NCBI GenBank assembly: GCA_023301665.1
Contig: JALZUL010000182.1
Location: 1-5,304 of the forward strand
Source of the DNA: Ascidiaceihabitans sp.
GTDB taxonomy: Bacteria; Pseudomonadota; Alphaproteobacteria; Rhodobacterales; Rhodobacteraceae
DNA length: 5,304 bases
Direction of reading: 5' to 3'
Positions within the stretch are counted from its first letter, which is position 1. Every line of letters starts with the position of its first letter. Below are positions 1-4,681 of the stretch, piece after piece. The translations under genes and the position numbers were made by a program. The notes under the pieces are model-generated. The model saw nothing but the letters and a program-made list of their open reading frames with translations, did not search any database and had not been told where the DNA came from.

Positions 1-294
1 ACACTTCAGCAAATTCCGCGCACGCGCATAATACCCAAGACCAGCCCATTCGCCCATTACATCGCCGTCTTTGGCATTCGCCAGATCTGAAACAGTAGGC
101 CAACGTGTGGTAAACCGGTTGAAATAATCCTTTACGGCGGCAACAGTCGTCTGTTGCAGCATGACTTCTGACAACCAGACGCGGTAAGGATCAGGTCTCA
201 CACCAGCTTTTTTGTCCGCTGGCGGAGTGCGCCATGGCATGGGACGCGCATGAACGTCATACCACTCAAGTAAAATTGAATTTAGCTCACGCAA
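1..294 (-). CDS. mutY: A/G-specific adenine glycosylase MutY, N-terminal part (cut by left window edge)
   Basis: This base-excision-repair glycosylase removes adenine mispaired with guanine or 8-oxoguanine. The 98 visible codons, translated from the minus strand, align closely with the MutY N-terminus. They show a WYD motif at residues 11-13, PWR at 20-22, then DPYRVWLSEVMLQQT (35-49) and GLGYYARARNL (85-95). E43 in the LSEVMLQQT motif matches the catalytic glutamate (E37 of E. coli MutY). The helix-hairpin-helix, the catalytic aspartate, the iron-sulfur cluster and the C-terminal 8-oxoG domain lie beyond the edge. The start is TTG at 294-292. An in-frame TAA at 300-298 rules out anything further upstream, a GAGG Shine-Dalgarno lies 8 bases before the TTG, and the ten residues before WYD match the E. 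coli N-terminus in length. A region with extra residues between PWR and DPY (23-34) is longer than in E. coli; I believe this is common in alphaproteobacteria. The gene diverges from the DUF721 gene. Confidence 0.95.
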   Translation of the reverse strand, partial: MRELNSILLEWYDVHARPMPWRTPPADKKAGVRPDPYRVWLSEVMLQQTTVAAVKDYFNRFTTRWPTVSDLANAKDGDVMGEWAGLGYYARARNLLKC

Positions 295-302
295 TCTTTA
301 TG

Positions 303-306
303 CCTC
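303..306 (-). promoter_or_regulatory. Ribosome binding site of mutY, supporting a TTG start
   Basis: On the minus strand GAGG lies 8 bases before the TTG at 294. Because a TAA in the same frame sits one codon before that TTG, this site fixes the start. The only other option is an internal ATG at codon 19, which would remove the conserved WYD segment. Confidence 0.6.
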
Positions 307-330
307 GATTTGGTTTGTTTCGCTGGTTTG

Positions 331-346
331 AGCGGGGTGATCCGCT
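331..346. repeat. Short inverted repeat AGCGG-N6-CCGCT in the divergent promoter region
   Basis: Five bases at 331-335 are the reverse complement of 342-346, with a 6-base spacer. The repeat lies between the putative -35 and -10 of the DUF721 promoter and just downstream of the mutY -10. This is a position where an operator could act on both promoters. A perfect 5-base arm pair can easily arise by chance, and I recognise no known regulator site. Confidence 0.25.
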
Positions 347-352
347 ATTATA
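347..352 (-). promoter_or_regulatory. Putative -10 element of the mutY promoter (TATAAT)
   Basis: The minus strand reads TATAAT, a perfect sigma-70-type -10 hexamer, about 53 bases before the mutY start codon. That would give a leader of roughly 46 bases. No good -35 is present: at a 17-base spacing the hexamer is CTATGT (375-370), a poor match to TTGACA. The call rests on the -10 and its position in a divergent intergenic region, so it is a suggestion only. Confidence 0.35.
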
Positions 353-364
353 AAACCTAGTAAC

Positions 365-370
365 AAGGAA
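365..370 (+). promoter_or_regulatory. Ribosome binding site AAGGAA before a TTG start
   Basis: AAGGAA lies 7 bases before the TTG at 378-380. It supports the TTG as the start of the DUF721 gene: no ATG or GTG occurs in frame between the upstream stop (TAA 351-353) and this codon. Confidence 0.7.
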
Positions 371-377
371 CATAGCT

Positions 378-893
378 TTGGCTCAGCGGCGTACCAGTAC
401 AAAAGGGTTCAAACGCACAGCAACTTTGCTGGGTGAGCGGATTCGTAATGCAAGTGAAAGCCGCGGTTTTGCTCAGAGCCGCCTTTTGACCCATTGGGCA
501 GAGATTGCAGGACCTGACGTGTCTGCAATCGCACGTCCGGTCGAGGTAAGTTATGCGCGCAATGGTATGGGTGCGACCTTAACGCTACTGACCACAGGTG
601 CGCAGGCACCGATGTTGGAAATGCAAAAGGAACAAATCCGCTCCAAAGTGAATGCTGTTTACGGATACAACGCGATAGCGCGGGTCCGTATCACGCAAAC
701 AGCCGCCACTGGTTTCTCAGAGGGTAAAGTCGATTTTTCCCACAAATCAAAGAAACCAAATGAGACCGTACCGGATCCGGCTGTTGTGAAACGGGCAGGC
801 GAGACAACCCAAGCTGTAGGCGATGAGGGGCTTCGTGCCGCCTTGGAACGCTTGGGAACTAACATTATGAAACAGAAGACTTCTCTGAATTAA
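378..893 (+). CDS. DUF721 (DciA-like) domain protein
   Basis: This 171-residue protein belongs to the DUF721 family. Members related to DciA help load or operate the replicative helicase DnaB in bacteria that lack DnaC, but that role for the alphaproteobacterial form is inferred. The N-terminus is basic (about residues 3-30) and contains SRGFAQSRLLTHWAEIAG (28-45), with the Trp40 plus acidic and Gly pattern typical of the family. A compact alpha/beta core of predicted KH-like fold follows to about residue 108, including LTLLTTGAQAPMLEMQKEQI (68-87) and VNAVYGYNAIARVRI. Residues 115-150 are polar and probably disordered, and a short helix (about 150-160) ends the protein. The start is TTG with an AAGGAA ribosome binding site. 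The stop codon forms part of the ribosome binding site of the next gene, which begins 10 bases later. The gene diverges from mutY, so a link to DNA replication or repair is plausible but not shown. Confidence 0.85.
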   Translation: MAQRRTSTKGFKRTATLLGERIRNASESRGFAQSRLLTHWAEIAGPDVSAIARPVEVSYARNGMGATLTLLTTGAQAPMLEMQKEQIRSKVNAVYGYNAIARVRITQTAATGFSEGKVDFSHKSKKPNETVPDPAVVKRAGETTQAVGDEGLRAALERLGTNIMKQKTSLN

Positions 894-903
894 GGAAAAC
901 GAT

Positions 904-1602
904 ATGAAACGCATACTTCCGATGGTTGCTGCCGCGCTTATTGGCGTGGGTGGGTACTTTCTTTTTGTACATGACTCTAATGATGGCGCACCGCAGCTGG
1001 CGGCAGCCACTACAACGACATCAACAGCGGCAACTGAGGTCGCGGATAACGCTGATGAAACAGTGGAGATCGATACAGCATCTATCCCTGATATGATGAT
1101 CGGTAATCCGAACGCACCTGTTACTGTGATTGAATATGCTTCTTATACTTGCCCGCACTGCGCATCGTTTCATGCTGGCACATATAAAGCTCTAAAGCGG
1201 GATTATATCGACAATGGTAAAATCAACTTTGTCTTCCGCGAAGTTTACTTTGACCGCTACGGCCTTTGGGCATCGATGATTGCACGGTGTGCTGGTCCTG
1301 ATAAGTTTTTTGGCGTGACAGATTTGATGTTTGAAACCCAATCTACTTGGGCACGCGCTGGCGAGCCTGCCGCGATCATCGACGAGTTGCGCAAAATTGG
1401 ACGCCTAGCAGGTATGGGTGAAGATACGCTTGAAGCTTGCTTGAACGACAACGAAAAAGCTCAAACGCTTGTTGCTTGGTATCAAGAAAAAGCAGGTGGC
1501 GATAACATCGACAGCACACCGAGTTTTGTAATCAACGGCACGAAGTACTCCAACATGAGCTTTCAAGACATGTCGGAAATTCTTGACGCGGAAATCAACT
1601 GA
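904..1602 (+). CDS. DsbA-family thiol:disulfide oxidoreductase, membrane-anchored
   Basis: This is a periplasmic thioredoxin-fold protein that probably introduces or shuffles disulfide bonds in exported proteins. The 232 residues start with a short basic tip and a hydrophobic segment (about 4-22). With no clear signal-peptidase site, that segment may be an uncleaved membrane anchor, though a signal peptide cannot be excluded. A low-complexity Ala/Thr/acidic linker follows (about 33-57). The thioredoxin_4/DsbA domain runs from about 62 to the end, with the active site CPHC at 83-86 and the cis-proline Thr205-Pro206. A second cysteine pair (C129 in RCAG, C179 in EACL) is also common in this subfamily. 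The ATG is preceded by AAGGA, which overlaps the upstream stop codon, with 7 bases of spacing. The gene is almost certainly co-transcribed with the DUF721 gene and ends just before a strong terminator. The exact physiological substrate and the partner (DsbB-like or DsbD-like) are unknown. Confidence 0.93.
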   Translation: MKRILPMVAAALIGVGGYFLFVHDSNDGAPQLAAATTTTSTAATEVADNADETVEIDTASIPDMMIGNPNAPVTVIEYASYTCPHCASFHAGTYKALKRDYIDNGKINFVFREVYFDRYGLWASMIARCAGPDKFFGVTDLMFETQSTWARAGEPAAIIDELRKIGRLAGMGEDTLEACLNDNEKAQTLVAWYQEKAGGDNIDSTPSFVINGTKYSNMSFQDMSEILDAEIN

Positions 1603-1612
1603 TCTGATTTTC

Positions 1613-1653
1613 AAGGCTCGGCAGGCTTCGTTTCCTGCCGAGCTTTCTTATTT
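1613..1653 (+). terminator. Rho-independent terminator of the DUF721-dsbA operon, possibly weakly bidirectional
   Basis: A perfect 10-base-pair GC-rich stem (1616-1625 with 1634-1643) has an 8-base loop. Three more pairs (1613-1615 with 1644-1646, one of them G-T) extend it, and the T-rich run TTTCTTATTT (1644-1653) follows. It begins 10 bases after the dsbA stop. The opposite strand offers the same stem, but only CTTGAAAAT follows it, so it is a weaker terminator for lpxK transcripts arriving from the right. The T-rich tail overlaps the lpxK stop codon. Confidence 0.9.
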
Positions 1654-2631
1654 AAAGGGCAGGGCTTGCAGTGCAGACCGTAATGCGCCGTCGTCCTTGA
1701 AATTCAGCCGAACAGGCAACGTAATCACCTTTGAGCGAAACGAAACTGGCAGTCGTGCGGCGTCTTTTTCGGTGGTGACCAATTGCGCATTTTTTGCGCG
1801 CGCATCAGCTTCAAAACGCATCAGCAAATTGCTTGATAACTTTTGGTGATCGTCGAGGGGTTCAGTGTGCACGACCTCGGCACCTAAGCAGCGCAAAGTT
1901 GTAAAGAATTTCTCCGGATGCCCGATGCCTGCAAAAGCAAAGGCACGGGTGTCTGCCCAATCCATTCCCGTTTTTAAAGGCTCGAGTGCGGCAGTGATAT
2001 GAGGAGTTTCGTAAGTTGGTTGAGCATTTTTAAATTGGTTTTGTGCGGACTGTGGGCCTATCGACAACAATAAATTAGCCCGGCTCAATCCGTCGTTCAC
2101 AGGTTCACGCAAAGGACCAGCAGGAAGGCATTGCCCGTTACCAAACCCATGCGCGGCGTCGACGACGACAATTGAAAGGTCTTTATAAAGTGCTGGATTT
2201 TGATGTCCGTCATCTAAGACAACGACACTTGCGCCAGCATCCTGCGCAGCTTTTCCCCCAAGTGCACGATCTTTGGATACCCAAACTTCGGCAAATGCGG
2301 CCAACAACAACGGTTCATCACCAACTTGGTCGGCCGTGTGAACGGAGGGATCGACGCGAACAGGCCCTTCAAGTGTCCCGCCATACCCTCGGCTCACAAT
2401 GTGAGGCGTTTTATACATGTCACGCAGGTACTCGACTACGGCAATGACGGTTGGGGTTTTGCCAGTGCCGCCCGCATTGATATTTCCAACGCAAACAACA
2501 GGGATATCCAGATGTTCTGTTTGTCCATTAGCCAAACGACGGGCGGTGGCCATAGCATAAAGTTGTCCGAGAGGGCGTAAGAGTGTGGCTTGCCAACTTG
2601 TGGGGCGGTCCCAGAATTTTGGTGGACGCAT
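1648..2631 (-). CDS. lpxK: Tetraacyldisaccharide 4'-kinase LpxK
   Basis: LpxK uses ATP to phosphorylate the 4' position of the tetraacyldisaccharide-1-phosphate, forming lipid IVA at the cytoplasmic face of the inner membrane. The 327 residues are a normal family length. The N-terminal stretch (about 5-32) resembles the amphipathic membrane-contacting helix seen in LpxK. The P-loop is at 54-60 (GGTGKTP, preceded by VGNINA). Next come SRGYGG (80-85), VGDEPLLLA (103-111), the acidic VLDDGHQN motif (138-145), QCLPAGPLREP (167-177), FAFAGIGHPEKFF (231-243) and VTTEKDAARLP (285-295). The acidic motif reads DDGHQN where many LpxK proteins have DDGFQH. The ATG overlaps the waaA stop by one base (TGATG), and an AAGGAAG ribosome binding site lies within the last waaA codons, so translation is probably coupled. 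This is the last gene of the minus-strand operon and it converges with dsbA. Confidence 0.96.
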   Translation of the reverse strand: MRPPKFWDRPTSWQATLLRPLGQLYAMATARRLANGQTEHLDIPVVCVGNINAGGTGKTPTVIAVVEYLRDMYKTPHIVSRGYGGTLEGPVRVDPSVHTADQVGDEPLLLAAFAEVWVSKDRALGGKAAQDAGASVVVLDDGHQNPALYKDLSIVVVDAAHGFGNGQCLPAGPLREPVNDGLSRANLLLSIGPQSAQNQFKNAQPTYETPHITAALEPLKTGMDWADTRAFAFAGIGHPEKFFTTLRCLGAEVVHTEPLDDHQKLSSNLLMRFEADARAKNAQLVTTEKDAARLPVSFRSKVITLPVRLNFKDDGALRSALQALPFK

Positions 2632-3845
2632 CAGGCGCTTCCTTCTTCGGTGGCGTCGAGAGATAAGATCACCAGCTCGGAAATGCGATCTGATACAGCT
2701 GCACCCTGTGTTACCACATCCCAGCCTGACATAGCCATGGACGCGGCATGATCAGGCGAAATTAGTCGTGCCACAGCAACGCCAAGCGCACCAGAATCAT
2801 TTACGATTCTCGCGGCACCGGCTGCAGCTAAACGTGTGTAGCTGGCCATATGGTTTCGAACGTTTGGACCATACAGAATAGCTGTGCCAAGAGCTGCGGC
2901 TTGAAGTGGATCTAACCCCTGACGACCTGCGGTTAGTGAGCTGCCAAGGAAAGAAAGTGGCGCAATCCTATACCACAAGCCTAGTTCGTCTTGAGCGGTG
3001 ACCAGCAAGACCTGGCAATTGTCATCGGGCAGTACTGCATCTTCCCATCGCGCGCTTCTCAACCCTTCGGCGCTTAGCGCGTTCTCACATTCTTGAGCTT
3101 GCTCTTCAGAGGCTGGATTAAGAATCAACATCAAACGGTGCGATAAGCGTAGGGCGTGCCGATGCGCTGCTAGAACGGTCGATACTTCTTGGGGTAATAT
3201 TGCCGCTGCTAACCAAGCAGGGCGTCCACTCAAAGCAGTGGACAGATCATCGAAATCGCTCTGCACAAAATTTAGAGGCTGACCACCAGCGACCAATGGG
3301 CCACAAAGCTCTAATCGATCCTCGTTACGCATGAGCTTGGCAATACGGGCGTGTGCGGGTTCTGAACGGGTTAGCACATTGTTGAAACATGCCATTGTAT
3401 CGCGAGCGACTTCTGGCAACCAGCGATCCCTCTTGTTTTCGAAACCCTGTTGATCGGCATCGGCCATATGTAACGGTATACCTGCTTTGGATGCCGCGAG
3501 GATTAGGTTGGGGCGTATGTCGCCCCATAGCCAAAGACAAACATTTGGCTTCCAGTGCTCCAAAAATACAGTAATGTCTTGCGGGTGTTCACTGGGGATG
3601 CGGTCGACAATGACGTTTTGACAGGGTGGGTTGATATTTTCTGAACAGGTTATCAGGATGTTCAACCCGTGACGTTGTTGGATAATTCTGCGCGCAAGAT
3701 CGAAGACCGCTAGCTTATCTCCCTGATCAGGGATGTGGAGCCAAAGAATCTCGCCAACGGGCCGTTCTGTTTTGGGCTTGTACTTTGTGGGCGTATTGCG
3801 CCGGGCAAGAGTGCGGTAGGCTGACAGTCCGAGCGAATTTGGCAT
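2631..3845 (-). CDS. waaA: KdtA/WaaA-like 3-deoxy-D-manno-octulosonic acid (Kdo) transferase family protein, divergent
   Basis: WaaA/KdtA transfers Kdo from CMP-Kdo to lipid A precursors. The best signs of family are the overall layout, a Rossmann-like C-terminal half with FLGSSLTAGRQGLDPLQAAALG (299-320, counting from the ATG), HRHALRLSHRLMLILNP (228-244), and the overlap with lpxK. The 404 residues are slightly shorter than the roughly 425 of E. coli, and the N-terminal hydrophobic anchor is missing. Several hallmark positions differ: the SVGE-like site reads HIPDQGD (37-43), the ETELWPN region reads WGDIRPN (107-113), the PRHPER region reads LNPASEE, and GGHNPLE reads GRQGLDPLQ. Catalytic activity is therefore uncertain. 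The start is also uncertain: the ATG at 3845 is used here, but a TTG at 3851 would add two residues, and neither has a clear ribosome binding site. An in-frame stop (3875-3873) excludes longer forms. Confidence 0.8.
   Translation of the reverse strand: MPNSLGLSAYRTLARRNTPTKYKPKTERPVGEILWLHIPDQGDKLAVFDLARRIIQQRHGLNILITCSENINPPCQNVIVDRIPSEHPQDITVFLEHWKPNVCLWLWGDIRPNLILAASKAGIPLHMADADQQGFENKRDRWLPEVARDTMACFNNVLTRSEPAHARIAKLMRNEDRLELCGPLVAGGQPLNFVQSDFDDLSTALSGRPAWLAAAILPQEVSTVLAAHRHALRLSHRLMLILNPASEEQAQECENALSAEGLRSARWEDAVLPDDNCQVLLVTAQDELGLWYRIAPLSFLGSSLTAGRQGLDPLQAAALGTAILYGPNVRNHMASYTRLAAAGAARIVNDSGALGVAVARLISPDHAASMAMSGWDVVTQGAAVSDRISELVILSLDATEEGSA
2638..2644 (-). promoter_or_regulatory. Ribosome binding site of lpxK, inside the 3' end of waaA
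   Basis: The minus strand reads AAGGAAG shortly before the lpxK ATG, formed by the last Glu-Gly-Ser codons of waaA. Together with the TGATG stop/start overlap it indicates that ribosomes finishing waaA can reinitiate on lpxK. Confidence 0.7.
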
Positions 3846-3901
3846 GATCAATGGGAACCGATTTTCAGCATGTTATTAGATTGCTCAATTACCGCGATGG
3901 G
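3846..3901 (-). other. Short gap between the phosphatase gene and waaA; no gene, contains an 8-codon open frame
   Basis: This stretch separates the phosphatase stop from the waaA start and is the only non-overlapping junction in the minus-strand operon. It holds a tiny open frame (3871-3848, seven residues MLKIGSH) whose TGA overlaps the alternative TTG start of waaA. I see no convincing ribosome binding site, promoter or terminator hairpin here. Confidence 0.4.
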
Positions 3902-4681
3902 TCAAGCGACCTGTCGCGCGACAAGGCTTTGCGCATGGATAGTTGAGCCGCCGGCAATGACTCCATCGAGCAATGCATCGGGGCCGTTGAAGCTCAAGGA
4001 GTTTCCTGTTTGATCCGTGATAGTCCCACCAGCTTCGCTGACGATCAATGCACCTGCTGCGATGTCCCATTCCCAACTTGGGCGGAAGGTGAACATGGCG
4101 TCAAATTTCCCTTCAGCGACCAATGCTAATCTGTAGGCTAAGGATGGGCGATGATGACGTTCAAATGTTGGGACACCGCGGGGCCAAAACCTAGGTTCCG
4201 AATTTACCTTGGTCGCCAGTACGCGCGCATCAGATAGTTGAGGTTGGTGCGAGACAGCTAGGCGTTCCCCGTTTAGAAAGGCACCTTGGCCCTTTGCAGC
4301 GGTATACATCTTATTACGCATAGGAAGGTAAACGACAGCTGCGGTAACTTCACCATTGTCTGCGATTGCAAAGGAGTGTGCCCATGTATTTGCACCCTCG
4401 GCAAAGCTACGTGTGCCATCAATTGGGTCGATGATAAAGATCTTCTGGTTGCCTAGGCGGTCATCGTTGTCTTCCGTTTCTTCAGAAAGCCAACCATAGT
4501 TCGGGCGGGCTTTGGGAAGCATTTCGTACAGCATTTCATTCACAGCCAAATCGGCTTCTGTCACCGGACCTGCGCCATCTGGCTTGTCCCATTTCTTAGT
4601 AGTTTTGCCGGTGAAACTGGTCGCAACACGCCCCGCAGCACGTGCGGCGTCGATCAAAAGATCTAAATCACGCGCCGGCAA
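3902..4681 (-). CDS. Inositol-monophosphatase-family phosphatase (CysQ/SuhB/HisN-like)
   Basis: This is a metal-dependent small-molecule phosphatase of 259 residues, the usual family length. The family hydrolyses inositol monophosphate, 3'-phosphoadenosine 5'-phosphate (CysQ) or histidinol phosphate; the sequence alone does not decide which. Signature motifs are GPVTEADLAVNE (38-49), WLSEETED (64-71, metal ligand E67), IDPIDGTRSF (84-93, with D85 and D88 as metal ligands) and the C-terminal SWEWDIAAGALIVSEAGG (202-219, with D206). The Lys-Arg-Ser-like context after DGT is closer to HisN- and CysQ-type proteins than to the TTNF of SuhB, a weak hint. The start is TTG at 4681-4679: an AAGGA ribosome binding site lies 7 bases before it and the next in-frame Met is at residue 50. 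The first 14 bases overlap the end of pmbA, so translation is probably coupled. waaA follows after about 50 bases. Confidence 0.9.
   Translation of the reverse strand: MPARDLDLLIDAARAAGRVATSFTGKTTKKWDKPDGAGPVTEADLAVNEMLYEMLPKARPNYGWLSEETEDNDDRLGNQKIFIIDPIDGTRSFAEGANTWAHSFAIADNGEVTAAVVYLPMRNKMYTAAKGQGAFLNGERLAVSHQPQLSDARVLATKVNSEPRFWPRGVPTFERHHRPSLAYRLALVAEGKFDAMFTFRPSWEWDIAAGALIVSEAGGTITDQTGNSLSFNGPDALLDGVIAGGSTIHAQSLVARQVA

Larger units (their letters stand above)
327..354 (+). promoter_or_regulatory. Putative promoter of the DUF721-dsbA operon
   Basis: A TTGAGC (328-333) resembles a -35 box and TATAAA (349-354) a -10 box. The spacing is 15 bases, or 16 if TTTGAG is taken as the -35. Transcription would start near 361 and leave a leader of about 17 bases that still contains the Shine-Dalgarno at 365-370. 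The spacing is short and both boxes are imperfect. The -10 overlaps the opposite-strand TATAAT of mutY. Confidence 0.3.

Noticed and set aside
747..1010. Open frame on the minus strand over the DUF721/dsbA junction
   Set aside because: It lies opposite two well-supported genes, has no family resemblance and no convincing ribosome binding site; it is a frame shadow.
1583..1849. Plus-strand open frame running from the dsbA end into lpxK
   Set aside because: It passes through a strong terminator stem and is antisense to lpxK; the protein has no recognisable features.
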